This document shows positions 16,551 through 25,313 of a stretch of DNA of 64,000 nucleotides, piece after piece (position 1 is the first letter of the stretch; each line of letters opens with the position of its first letter). The notes beneath the pieces are model-generated. The model was given only the letters and a program-made list of their open reading frames with translations, was not told where the DNA came from and searched no databases. The stretch comes from Panacagrimonas sp965216845 (GTDB taxonomy: Bacteria; Pseudomonadota; Gammaproteobacteria; Nevskiales; Nevskiaceae), in NCBI GenBank assembly GCA_965216845.1, contig OZ244200.1:1922001-1986000 (forward strand), written 5' to 3'. The translations under genes were made by a program, and so were the position numbers.

Positions 16551-17869
16551 ACGTCCTCGAGCTCAATGACACCGGGCTGTTGCTGTCGGACGGCGCCCGC
16601 ATCATCGATGAAAGCCCCGGTTATGCGGTACACGCTGACGGACAGCTGTGGGTGGGACGGGCTGCCTTCGAACGCGCACGCTTGAATCCGCGTTCCCTGC
16701 ATCATCGCTATTGGCGGCAGTTGGATCAGCAGGCGCTGGATCGGCCCATTCCCGGTGTTCGCAGCGCGGCGGATCTGGTGTTCGCGCAGTTGCAGGCCAT
16801 CGCGCAAGCGCTCGACGCGCAGTCCTGTGTGTTGGCGGTGCCGGGTAATTTCGACAAAGCGCAGTTGGGTCTGCTGCTCGGTGTCGCGGGAGCGGCGGGC
16901 CTCAAGGCCGTTGGATTGGCGGATGCGGCGGTGGCGGCTTGCACGCAAACCGCGAGCGCCGGCCGTGTCCTGCATCTGGACCTGCAGTTGCATGGTTTTG
17001 TCGCCAGCGTGCTGGAGGGCGGCGAAACGGTTTCGCGCTTGTGCGTGGAATCCTTGTCAAAGTCTGGTTTGGTGGCCTTGCACGATGCCTTCGCCGGCGC
17101 GATCACCGCCGCGTTTGTAAAGCAAACGCGCTTCGACCCGATGCACAACGCCCGCACGGAGCAAGCGCTTTATGACGCCTTGCCGGCCTTCCTGGCGCGG
17201 GCGGAAAACGATGACGCAATCGAGCTTGACGTCGGTGCGCAACAACATCGCGCGCATGTCAGCGCCGAAGCGCTGCGAAGCGCCGCCGCGCCGATTTATG
17301 ACGAGGTATTGCAGGGCCTGAGCGCACTGGCGCGGAAGTACGATGTTCAGCAATTAATGCTTTCACACCGCATCGGCGCTCTGCCCATGTTGCCGCGCCA
17401 ATTGCAAAGCACTCTGGCGATGCCGCTTGAAAACCTGGACGTTCTCAACACCGCGCGCGGCGTGCTGGAAAACGCAAGCGCCATCGTCAGTGAGGACGAA
17501 TCGCTGGCCTTTGTCACCCGCCTGCCGGGCATTGCGCGCAAGGCGGCGGACGCGCCAACGCTGCTCAATCAGGCACCGCTGCAAGCCGCCAGTCATGTGC
17601 TGATTGGCGCCCGTGCGGTTGCATTGCCCAAGCAGGCCGGCGCCGCGTTGGAACTGGCCGGTCTCAGCGACGGTAACAGCGCGCCGCTCACCAAATCCGC
17701 TGGCCGCATTGTTTACGAAAATCATCAGCATTGCCTGCAGGCGCCGCTGGCGGCGGAGGCCAGCGTCAACGGCAAACCGGCGCCCGAACATATGGCGCTG
17801 AAACTGGGGGATCGCATCCGTGTCTGTGGGCAGGAGTTATGTCTGATTGCGGTTGAGAGCAGCGGATGA
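16547..17869 (+). CDS. Hsp70/actin-fold protein with FHA-like C-terminus
   Basis: The 440-residue soluble protein starts at GTG, overlapping the channel gene as GTGA. The N-terminal part has actin/Hsp70-type elements: VLELNDTGLLLSDG (phosphate-1 strand-like), SCVLAVPGNFDKAQLGLLLG followed by GLKAVGLADAAVAA, which mirrors the DnaK VPAYFxxxQR...GLxVxRxxxEPTAAAL region. The second phosphate region may be RVLHLDLQLHGFVASVLEGG, but the usual DxGGGTxD is not conserved, so ATP hydrolysis is doubtful. The last 75 residues (GRIVYENHQHCLQ; VNGKPAPEHMALKLGDRIRV) resemble an FHA-type beta fold. It is probably a cytoplasmic regulator of the envelope machine. Confidence 0.65.
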   Translation: MNVLELNDTGLLLSDGARIIDESPGYAVHADGQLWVGRAAFERARLNPRSLHHRYWRQLDQQALDRPIPGVRSAADLVFAQLQAIAQALDAQSCVLAVPGNFDKAQLGLLLGVAGAAGLKAVGLADAAVAACTQTASAGRVLHLDLQLHGFVASVLEGGETVSRLCVESLSKSGLVALHDAFAGAITAAFVKQTRFDPMHNARTEQALYDALPAFLARAENDDAIELDVGAQQHRAHVSAEALRSAAAPIYDEVLQGLSALARKYDVQQLMLSHRIGALPMLPRQLQSTLAMPLENLDVLNTARGVLENASAIVSEDESLAFVTRLPGIARKAADAPTLLNQAPLQAASHVLIGARAVALPKQAGAALELAGLSDGNSAPLTKSAGRIVYENHQHCLQAPLAAEASVNGKPAPEHMALKLGDRIRVCGQELCLIAVESSG

Positions 17870-18960
17870 CGCGTCGTCGCCGACGCCGCGGAGCACCAGA
17901 GCTGGGCCTGTCCTTTCTGGATTGCATGTCCTGCGGCCTGGGCGCGGTGGTGTTGCTGTACATGATCATCAATCACGCCACGGTGGCGAACTCGGATACC
18001 GCCAACGCCAAGCTGATTGCCAGCGTTAACGCGCTCGAGGATGAGGTGTTGGATGGCAAGCAGGAACTGCTGATGATGCAGGCGGCGCTGGACGACAACG
18101 CCGAGGCCAAGAAAACCGCGTCCACGCGCGCCAAACGCTTGCGCGAGTCGATTGATCAGAAGCAAAAAGAACTGCCGAGTGCCGACGACGATACGCAGAA
18201 AAGCCGTTCGCGCATTCTCGCGTTGCAAAAGGAATTACTGGCGCTGGAAGCCGAGGCCGAGCGCCTGCGCGGACAGCCGCAGGATCCCACCGGCAACGCC
18301 AGCCGGCAGATTGTGGGCGAGGGTGATCGGCAATATCTGACCGGCTTGAAAGTCGGCGGTCGGCGCGTGCTGATTTTGGTGGACGCCTCCGCCAGTATGC
18401 TCGCCAACAGCATTGTCGAGGCCATCCGGCGGCGCAATATGGACGATGGCCGCAAGCGATCTTCGCCCAAATGGCGGCGCACGGTGGCAACGGTGGAATG
18501 GCTGACGGCGCAGATTCCTACCAATAGTCAGTTCCAGATTTACGGTTTCAATGAAAAAGTGTTCGCGGTGCGCGAAGGCACTTACGGCAAATGGTTGTCC
18601 GCGTCCGGCGGCACCCCCTTGCGCCAGGCAACCGACGCCTTGCGTCAGACCGTTCCAGGCGGCGGCACCAGTCTGCATCAGGCGTTTCGCGGACTTTCGC
18701 AATTAAGCCCCAGGCCGGACAACGTCTATCTGATTACTGACGGCCTCCCAACCCAGGGCGACAAGATTCGTAGCGGTACGGTGCCCGGTCGCAAGCGCGC
18801 GCAATATTTCAATGACGCCGCTCGGCTGTTGCCGCGCGACGTGACCATCAACGTGATTCTGCTGCCGATGGAGGGCGACCCGCAGGCCGCCAGTGCCTAC
18901 TGGCAGTTGGCGCGCGTGTCGGGCGGCGCGTTTCTGAACCCTTCGGAAGACTGGCCGTGA
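17866..18960 (+). CDS. vWA-domain protein with ExbD-like TM anchor (1)
   Basis: The 364-residue protein has a basic N-terminus (RRRRRR), then a TM helix with a distinctive start, LSFLDCMSCGLGAVVLLYMI (15-34). Asp19 precedes the helix, where ExbD/TolR/MotB proteins carry their ion-carrying Asp. A periplasmic coiled coil (about 50-138) leads to a von Willebrand A domain (about 165-360) with MIDAS residues DASAS (173-177), a GGGTSLHQA-type Thr loop and VYLITDGLPTQGD. Intact MIDAS residues imply metal-dependent ligand binding. It lies between the Hsp70-like gene and a second vWA gene, with 4-bp overlaps both ways. The ExbD analogy is an inference. Confidence 0.85.
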   Translation: MTRRRRRRGAPELGLSFLDCMSCGLGAVVLLYMIINHATVANSDTANAKLIASVNALEDEVLDGKQELLMMQAALDDNAEAKKTASTRAKRLRESIDQKQKELPSADDDTQKSRSRILALQKELLALEAEAERLRGQPQDPTGNASRQIVGEGDRQYLTGLKVGGRRVLILVDASASMLANSIVEAIRRRNMDDGRKRSSPKWRRTVATVEWLTAQIPTNSQFQIYGFNEKVFAVREGTYGKWLSASGGTPLRQATDALRQTVPGGGTSLHQAFRGLSQLSPRPDNVYLITDGLPTQGDKIRSGTVPGRKRAQYFNDAARLLPRDVTINVILLPMEGDPQAASAYWQLARVSGGAFLNPSEDWP

Positions 18961-19958
18961 AGAAAAAGGACGAACGCCAGCCGGAGGTGTTCGGCATGTC
19001 GTTTCTGGACTGCATTTGCTGCGGCTTTGGCGCCATTATTCTGCTGCTGGTCTTGAGTAAATCCGCCGAGCCGGTGATTGTCGAACAGGACGCGGTGGAA
19101 TTGCAGGCGCGCCAGGAACGCCTGCGACAGTTGGCCGAACAAATTGCCGGCGAGATGGATGGTCTGGAAGCAGATCTGGCGGCCAGTGATCAACAGCGTC
19201 GCAGCGCCGAGCAGGAAGTGGCGCGCTTGCGCCTGTTGGCGGCGGCTTTGGAGGACAAGGCGGTCAAGACCGAAACCGAATCCACGGTGGCGCAGACCAT
19301 TGAGGCGCGCCTGGCGTCCGCCAAGCAGAAACTGACGACAGAAATGCAACGCCTGTACGGCGCGCGGGCGGCGCGTCGCCCGGATGCGCCGGTGGGCGGC
19401 ATTCCAGTGGACAGCGAGTACATTATCTTTGTGGTGGACACCTCCGGCAGCATGCGCGCCTACGCATGGAACACGGTGATCGACAAGCTGCAGCAAACCC
19501 TGGACCTGTATCCCAAGGTCAAGGGCATGCAGGTGATGGACGATCAGGGCGGCTATATGTTTTCGCAATACCGGGGCCGCTGGATTCCGGATACGCCGGG
19601 GCGACGTCGGGTGGTGATCGACCGCATGCGCAGTTGGCAGCCCTTCTCCAACTCCAATCCGGTGGAAGGCATTGAAGCGGCCATTCGCACTTTCCATGCG
19701 CCGGACAAGAAGATCAGCATTTACGTGTTTGGTGATGACTTCACCGGCGGCGCGATTGACCCCGTGCTCAAGCGCGTGCGGCGCATCAACTCACGCGACG
19801 CGCGCGGCAATCCACGGGTGCGGATTCACGCCGTGGGCTTCCCCACGCAATACCAGGGCCGTGGCGTGACCGGCACCGGCGTCCGTTTTGCCAATCTCAT
19901 GCGAACCTTGTGCAACCAGAACGGCGGAACCTTCGTAGGATTGTCCGATGCAAGTTGA
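18957..19958 (+). CDS. vWA-domain protein with ExbD-like TM anchor (2)
   Basis: The 333-residue protein is laid out like its neighbour: short charged N-terminus, TM helix introduced by MSFLDCICCGFGAIILLLVL (14-33; Asp18), coiled coil (about 45-135; ARQERLRQLAEQIAGEMDGL), then a vWA domain (about 152-330) with MIDAS DTSGS (161-165), Ser/Asn loop SNSNPVEGIEA and YVFGDDFTGG. The FLDCxxCGxGA motif is shared with the first vWA protein while the vWA domains differ, so the two are diverged paralogs that probably assemble together. The GTG start overlaps the upstream stop by 4 bp. Confidence 0.85.
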   Translation: MKKKDERQPEVFGMSFLDCICCGFGAIILLLVLSKSAEPVIVEQDAVELQARQERLRQLAEQIAGEMDGLEADLAASDQQRRSAEQEVARLRLLAAALEDKAVKTETESTVAQTIEARLASAKQKLTTEMQRLYGARAARRPDAPVGGIPVDSEYIIFVVDTSGSMRAYAWNTVIDKLQQTLDLYPKVKGMQVMDDQGGYMFSQYRGRWIPDTPGRRRVVIDRMRSWQPFSNSNPVEGIEAAIRTFHAPDKKISIYVFGDDFTGGAIDPVLKRVRRINSRDARGNPRVRIHAVGFPTQYQGRGVTGTGVRFANLMRTLCNQNGGTFVGLSDAS

Positions 19959-20655
19959 TCAAAAACGTAACGCATGCACGCTGGTGGGTCTGCTGATGCT
20001 GACGCTCTTGAGCGGCGCCTGCACACGCCAGCATCAGATCACCGCACCGGCGACGTTTCCGAAGCCGGCCCTGGAGGTGATTCCGCTCACGGCCGGGCTT
20101 TATGCTTCCAGTGAATTCCAGCAATACGTGCACAAGGAGGAGATCACGCCCGGCGACCATTGGGATCTGAAGCTGGGGCCGGCCTCCACACGACTGTTTC
20201 AAACCATTCTTGGTGCCTCGTTCCGCCAACTGCGGATGCTGTCCGAAGCGCCCGCTTCCAAGCGGCCGACTTCGGTGCAAATCGCCTTTACCCCCACCCT
20301 GGAGGACTTTCAGTTTTCCACCGGCCGACAGGCCGGCGCGGAATTCATCGAGGCCTGGGTCAAGTATTCGGTTCAGGTGCATGACCGAGAAGGCAATGCC
20401 CTGACCGCCTGGTCCATCGCCGCCTATGGCCGACATCGCGGGCAGTTGATCGGCGGTTTGGAGGAGGGGCTTGGCTTGGCGATTCAGGAGGCCATGCGCG
20501 ATGCCGGTGCCGCGCTGGCCTTGAAGTTGCGCAGCGTTCGCAAACGTCCCGCCCGAGGCACGCGAACTTCGTCGGCCGCAAAGCAGTCAGAACAAGCGCC
20601 GGCGCCGGATGATGAAGGTTCGGCCGACGCCGCGCAGGAGGAGAAACAATGGTGA
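19948..20655 (+). CDS. Predicted lipoprotein, vWA cluster
   Basis: The 235-residue protein has a signal peptide with lipobox (LLMLTLLSGACTRQHQ; Cys about 25). The mature domain (40-185) is alpha/beta with LEVIPLTAGLYASSEFQQYV, FQTILGASFRQLRML and a conserved-looking FIEAWVKYSVQVHDREGNAL strand pair. This is the pattern of small outer-membrane lipoproteins that handle complex assembly. A Lys/Arg- and Ser/Ala-rich tail (about 195-235) may be disordered. It overlaps the second vWA gene by 11 bp and the next lipoprotein gene by 7 bp. No family name can be given. Confidence 0.7.
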   Translation: MQVDQKRNACTLVGLLMLTLLSGACTRQHQITAPATFPKPALEVIPLTAGLYASSEFQQYVHKEEITPGDHWDLKLGPASTRLFQTILGASFRQLRMLSEAPASKRPTSVQIAFTPTLEDFQFSTGRQAGAEFIEAWVKYSVQVHDREGNALTAWSIAAYGRHRGQLIGGLEEGLGLAIQEAMRDAGAALALKLRSVRKRPARGTRTSSAAKQSEQAPAPDDEGSADAAQEEKQW

Positions 20656-21317
20656 TGCGCCGCTTGGTGGTATTGCTGCTGATCAGCCTGGCGCTGAGCG
20701 GCTGCGTGCGCGCCAAGATCGAACAGTTCCGGGAGTCGCCGGTCGCGGTGCGGATGTCCGCTGGCGATGCCGTGGTCGTCATGGGCCGCCGGCATCACGG
20801 CGCGCATGAAGCAGAGGAGAGTTTCACCAGCTGTGTCGCCCGGTCCCTGCAAGGCAGCCGCATCGCGGTGTATCCGGAGCAGGACTTCGTCGACGCGCTG
20901 TATCCCTGGCTGGAACCCCGCACCGCGCCCAAATCCGCCGAGCGGCTGAATCAGTTGCTGGACCTGCCGGTGGTGGAAAAGCGCCTGCATCAAACCGGCG
21001 TTCGATTCATGGTCTGGATTGATGGGGAAACCGATACCGTGGACCGCAAGGGCGCCATGTCCTGTGCGCTTAGCCCCGCCGGTGGCGGCTGTCTGGGTCT
21101 GACCTGGTGGGATCGAAAATCCGAATACACCGCCACCATCTGGGATGTGCGTGACCGGCAGGTGGTCGGCAAGGCCAAGGTGGATGCCACCGGCACCTCG
21201 GTGATGCCGGCGGTCATCATCCCCATCCCGATGATCGCGCGTACCGAAGCCGCGGCTTGTGACGGCGTTGCCACGCAACTCAAGGAGCTGTTGCAGCCAC
21301 AGCTGTCGGCTGGTTGA
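20649..21317 (+). CDS. Predicted lipoprotein closing the vWA cluster
   Basis: The 222-residue protein has a signal peptide and lipobox (VVLLLISLALSGCVRAK; Cys about 20). The body includes GDAVVVMGRRHHGAHEAEES, FTSCVARSLQGSRIAVYPEQ and DTVDRKGAMSCALSPAGGGC, with about five Cys that could form disulfides, and ends with a strand-rich segment (YTATIWDVRDRQVVGKAKVD). This resembles lipoproteins that bind or sense envelope ligands, but I do not recognise a named family. GGAGGAG lies just before the ATG. It is the last gene of the run; the following gene starts after a 91-bp gap. Confidence 0.7.
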   Translation: MVMRRLVVLLLISLALSGCVRAKIEQFRESPVAVRMSAGDAVVVMGRRHHGAHEAEESFTSCVARSLQGSRIAVYPEQDFVDALYPWLEPRTAPKSAERLNQLLDLPVVEKRLHQTGVRFMVWIDGETDTVDRKGAMSCALSPAGGGCLGLTWWDRKSEYTATIWDVRDRQVVGKAKVDATGTSVMPAVIIPIPMIARTEAAACDGVATQLKELLQPQLSAG

Positions 21318-21408
21318 CCGCCGCAGTGACGCGACACCCCTTTCGATAGGGGCGCATCGTGCCCCGACACCGGAAGATAGCCTCGCCCAGAGATGAGAGG
21401 AGCCAAGC

Positions 21409-22317
21409 ATGCGCCAAATCGCCGAGCACCCGATGGACGGATTCCCGGTCCGACAATTGAAGTTTGATATGGACAAGGTGGGCGATCACAACCTGGTGTG
21501 GAGTCGTACTTGCCCCAAGTTTTCGGTTTTTCTCAACGCTTTTGGTTTGCATGTCCCCTATTTCGAGAAATACCTGTTGAAGTCCATGCGGGCCGCCAAG
21601 CCGCATATCGACGACGAAGGCATGAAACGGGATATTTCCGCCATCATCGGGCAGGAAGCGCACCACGCGCGCAACTTCATCGAGTTCAACCAGGCTTTGG
21701 CGCATAAGTATCCGGAGCTGGGCCGGCACGACGTCGAGGCGCGCGAATACTTTGAGACCATGGCGAAGAAACACAACCTCAAGCAGATGGTGGGCTTCAC
21801 CGCCGGCTATGAAACCTTCACTTTTCTGGCCGGGATGATCATCCTGCAGAATCACGACCGTTGGTTCAAGGAAGCCGATCCGGTGATCAAGGGCCTATGG
21901 GTGTGGCATCAGGTCGAAGAGATCGAGCACGGTGCGGTGGCTTTTGAGGTGTACCAGAAACTGTTCGGCAAGCACGAGTGGTATCGCAAGTGGATGGTCG
22001 TTCGCGCCGCCATTCACATGGCGCATCAGACCATCAAGAGCTATACCCCAATGGCGCGGCGGGAAGGTTGGTTGCGCAATCCGTTCAGGGCGATCAGCCG
22101 CATGAGCTATTGTTTCTGGATGCTCGGACGGTTGGCCTACGCTGCCTTGCCGGTGTTGCGCAAGGATTACCACCCGCGCAAGCATCCCATCGCCACCAGC
22201 GCGCAGAACCCGATCCAGATCGCCTGGCGGCGTTATGAAGGCCAAGGTGGCGACGTATTGGAAATCGATCACGTCAAGATGGCGCAGATCATGCGGGTGC
22301 CGACCCAAGCAGCCTGA
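21409..22317 (+). CDS. Predicted metal-dependent hydrolase (PF10118-like)
   Basis: The 302-residue helical protein has the family's metal-ligand pattern, IIGQEAHHARNFIEFN (about 84-99) and VWHQVEEIEHGAVAFEVY (about 165-182), two ExxH-type motifs as in ferritin-like di-iron proteins. Tyr/Trp-rich helices lie in the C-terminal half (YCFWMLGRLAYAALPVL). Members are annotated as predicted metal-dependent hydrolases and often occur in lipid- or alkane-degrading bacteria; the reaction is unproven. AGAGGAG precedes the ATG. It is convergent with the AlkS-like regulator gene. Confidence 0.82.
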   Translation: MRQIAEHPMDGFPVRQLKFDMDKVGDHNLVWSRTCPKFSVFLNAFGLHVPYFEKYLLKSMRAAKPHIDDEGMKRDISAIIGQEAHHARNFIEFNQALAHKYPELGRHDVEAREYFETMAKKHNLKQMVGFTAGYETFTFLAGMIILQNHDRWFKEADPVIKGLWVWHQVEEIEHGAVAFEVYQKLFGKHEWYRKWMVVRAAIHMAHQTIKSYTPMARREGWLRNPFRAISRMSYCFWMLGRLAYAALPVLRKDYHPRKHPIATSAQNPIQIAWRRYEGQGGDVLEIDHVKMAQIMRVPTQAA

Positions 22318-22453
22318 GTGTGACGTCAGCGCGGATGCATTTTTCGCGTTGTCCGGTGGCTGGCCGAGCCGGCGCAATGGCACGATGCAGGAAGACGGAC
22401 GCCTGGGTTCCAGGTGTTCGCCGCCGGTCAGCCGTCCGCAACGAGCGGCGGGC

Positions 22454-25144
22454 TCAGGGCTGGATCAAGCCCAGTTCCAGCGCCCTGGACGTGGCGGCCA
22501 GGCGATTGTCCACGCCCAGCTTGCCGTAGATATTGCCCAGGTGCCACTTCAGCGTTCCCGGCGTGATGAACAGGGCTTCCGACAGTTGCTTGTTGGTTGG
22601 CCCCGCGCGCAGGCGGCGAACGATCTCGATTTCCCGGTTGGTGAGCGGTTCGATCAAATTCTGCTGATGGCGGTTGTCGATTTTTCCTTCGGCTGCCGAA
22701 GGCTGCGGTCCGGCTTGCGCCAGCATTTGTTGCAGGTGGCGTGTGGTGAGTGCACTCAGGCTGTTGTCGCCGGTTTGCGCAAGTCGCTGTTCGAGCATTT
22801 GGCGGATGGGTTCGCCTTCGTCCAGGAAGGTACGGCAATAGCCGCCAGCCATGCCCAGGCCAATGGCTTCATCCAGCGCCTGACGAGATCGGTCCGCTTC
22901 GCTGGCCTGCTTCCAGGCCAGCGCCATGAGTAACAGCAACTCGGTCTGTTTCCTGCGTTGACCGGTTCTTCGGGCGTGTTCAAGCGACTTGTCGATGATG
23001 CGGATCGCTTCCAGATGGGAGTTCTCGAGCAGGCAAAAACGCACCTGAATCCGCCCTCTTTTGTCCTCGACGGCTTTGCCGTACTGGCCGAATACGCCGG
23101 AACACAAGTCGGCTTCCAGTTCACCCCACTGGCGCTTGGCCTGGCTGAGTTCGCCTTGCCGAAGCAACATCACCACGCGTTCGGCGCAAAGCGTGATTGC
23201 AACGCGCGGCAAGCGTCGCGACCGACCCAGTACTTCACCCTCATACAGCGTTTCCAACGCTTCCAGGCCCTTGTCCTGACAGGCCTGCAGGCGGGCCAGC
23301 GTGACGTAGGCCATGATGATGGGGTCGGCGGTGCTTTGATCGACCAGCGCGGTCAATCCATCGCCCAATGCTTCAGCGGTTTCCGTCAGGCGCCCGAACT
23401 CATAGGTCACCGACGAGCGCATGGCCTGCAGCATCATCAAGGCCGGCGCCCGTGCGCCCAGGTGTGGTGCAAGCTCATCGATGCACTGATCGCATTCAAG
23501 CAGTGCGCGCCGCAAGTCGCCCTGTTTGATCAAATTGGTCAGCAGCACCATCGCGGCCCATGCCGAAATGTAGTAGCCCTGACATTCGCGCCCGAAGGCT
23601 TGCCCGATATGTGCGTGCTTTACGCCAGTGTCCAGGTGTCCCTTGGTGCGTTCGGCGAATGCCAGCACGATGTGGGCAATGGCCTTGTTGTAAGCGTCCG
23701 CGTCCGGCCACTGGGATAGCAATCTTCGGCTGATATTGATACTGGTGCCGCCAAAGTCCTGCAGTCCGGCGGCGGCGCAACGTTGCGATTCGATGGCTTG
23801 TCGCAGGTACTCGACAGACACCGAACCGGCTTGCTCGAACGAAGCCAGGCGCGTTTCCAATTCCTTGCGGATGGCTTCGGCTTCGTCGAATCGATGCAGA
23901 AAATTCAGCGACCAGGCCTGCTTGAGACGGATTTCCGGGAACCGCTCCAAGGCTTCGGGGGGTAGCTGATTCACCCAATACAGATAAGCACTGTGGCGAC
24001 CATAGCGTTGCACCATATCCGCGGCGTGCTCGCTGATCAGCGACGCTGCGCCCTGCACATCGTCGCAATCAAGGCATAGCTCGATGGCGGGTTCGATCTG
24101 TTTTTCGCGGACCAGATGTTGAATACTGCGATCACGACACGCGCGAAGATCTTTGGGCTCGGCGTGCTTGTATCTTGCCAGCAGAAAATTACGCACCAGC
24201 GGATGCAGGGCGTAACGCGGGTCGGTTCCATCAAGCTGGCGGATGGGCAGGGCGCGCCGGCGCACATCTTCCAGCACTTGCCAGGCGTCATCGCGTCCGC
24301 TGACGACCTGCGCCAGTTTCACCGGAATGGTTCGAAGCAGCGAAATCCGCATCAGGAATGAATAGATTTCCGGTGACTCGTTGGCCAGCAGAACCTCGTT
24401 GAGGTAGTCCGTCAGCGGTTGCGGGCCGGACGCCAGACCATCGACGAAGCGATCCTGCGCCAGCTCGTCTTCCTTCAGCGTCAGCGCAACCAGACGTACC
24501 GCAGCCGGCCATCCCTGGGTGCGTTGGCGCAAACGCTGTACCAAGGGTTGACGGGCCTTGATGCCGTGTTGCTGAAGAACATGGGCGATCTCTTCTTCGC
24601 TCAGCGCCAACTGCTGCTCGGTGAAGCGGATCAGGCGCCCTTCGAACAAGGCTTTGTTGAGCAGCGCGTGCAGGGCGGTTCGGCCGCTCAGGATCAGGGT
24701 GATGCTGGGCGGTTGATGATCGACCAGCAACCGCAGCACGGATTCGGCCGATTCGCCCATCAGTTCCTGCACATCATCGATGACCAGTGCGCTGGTCTTT
24801 GCCCCGGATTGCATTTCCGCGTACAAGGACTTCACCAGCGCCAGGCGCCCGGAAATGCCATAGCTGTCCAGCAGGGCTTCCGGACTCTGGATGGCGTTGG
24901 AATTCAATGACGCGGCCAGGTCCAGCAACAGGCGATCACCGTCCTTGTCGCCTTTGGAGCCGTTCAGACGGATCACCTTGCAGCCCTTGCGTTCCGCCGC
25001 TTCGGTCCAGTGCGAGAGCAGTGTTGTCTTGCCGTATCCAGCCGCGGCGCTGATCGACACCACGTTGGCGGTGTGCGGATCCAGGGCGCCGGGGAAGCGC
25101 AGACGTGTGCGTTGAATTTCCCAGGGCTGTGTTTTGGCAAGCAT
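22454..25144 (-). CDS. AlkS/MalT-like LuxR-family ATPase regulator
   Basis: The 896-residue regulator (from ATG 25144; an upstream start at 25195 adds 17 unlikely residues) has an N-terminal STAND ATPase with Walker A SAAAGYGKTTLLSHW and Walker B-like TSALVIDDVQELMG, a long TPR-like middle and a C-terminal LuxR helix-turn-helix (LTNREIEIVRRLRAGPTNKQ, then GTLKWHLGNIYGKLGVDNRL). MalT binds maltotriose and ATP; AlkS, of the same architecture, activates alkane genes. Divergent orientation to the CYP153 gene 170 bp away makes alkane- or fatty-acid-responsive control the best guess. Confidence 0.9.
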   Translation of the reverse strand: MLAKTQPWEIQRTRLRFPGALDPHTANVVSISAAAGYGKTTLLSHWTEAAERKGCKVIRLNGSKGDKDGDRLLLDLAASLNSNAIQSPEALLDSYGISGRLALVKSLYAEMQSGAKTSALVIDDVQELMGESAESVLRLLVDHQPPSITLILSGRTALHALLNKALFEGRLIRFTEQQLALSEEEIAHVLQQHGIKARQPLVQRLRQRTQGWPAAVRLVALTLKEDELAQDRFVDGLASGPQPLTDYLNEVLLANESPEIYSFLMRISLLRTIPVKLAQVVSGRDDAWQVLEDVRRRALPIRQLDGTDPRYALHPLVRNFLLARYKHAEPKDLRACRDRSIQHLVREKQIEPAIELCLDCDDVQGAASLISEHAADMVQRYGRHSAYLYWVNQLPPEALERFPEIRLKQAWSLNFLHRFDEAEAIRKELETRLASFEQAGSVSVEYLRQAIESQRCAAAGLQDFGGTSINISRRLLSQWPDADAYNKAIAHIVLAFAERTKGHLDTGVKHAHIGQAFGRECQGYYISAWAAMVLLTNLIKQGDLRRALLECDQCIDELAPHLGARAPALMMLQAMRSSVTYEFGRLTETAEALGDGLTALVDQSTADPIIMAYVTLARLQACQDKGLEALETLYEGEVLGRSRRLPRVAITLCAERVVMLLRQGELSQAKRQWGELEADLCSGVFGQYGKAVEDKRGRIQVRFCLLENSHLEAIRIIDKSLEHARRTGQRRKQTELLLLMALAWKQASEADRSRQALDEAIGLGMAGGYCRTFLDEGEPIRQMLEQRLAQTGDNSLSALTTRHLQQMLAQAGPQPSAAEGKIDNRHQQNLIEPLTNREIEIVRRLRAGPTNKQLSEALFITPGTLKWHLGNIYGKLGVDNRLAATSRALELGLIQP

Positions 25145-25313
25145 CAAATGCCCGAGGTCACAGCGCCGATGCCAGCGCAGGGCAGGGCAGGGCAATCCCT
25201 GACGTATGGCGGGTGAGCTGCGCAGCGTCTGCGTCTATCGTTTCCTCCATCAGGCGTGACTCGTGGTGAGGTCGCCATCTTGTTTGCACAACTTGCATAA
25301 CCGGAGGATAGCA

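Noticed and set aside
8522..21317. Type VI secretion or Tol-Pal system
   Set aside because: No sheath, baseplate, ClpV, VgrG, TolA, TolB or Pal genes are present; only the channel-type protein is shared in kind.
20484..21476. A 330-codon open frame on the minus strand
   Set aside because: It is antisense to two lipoprotein genes with clear lipoboxes and overlapping starts, and has no recognisable domain.
25145..25313. Sigma-54 promoter upstream of the P450 gene
   Set aside because: No TGGCAC-N5-TTGC match was found; TGGCGGGTGAGCTGCG is only a weak resemblance.
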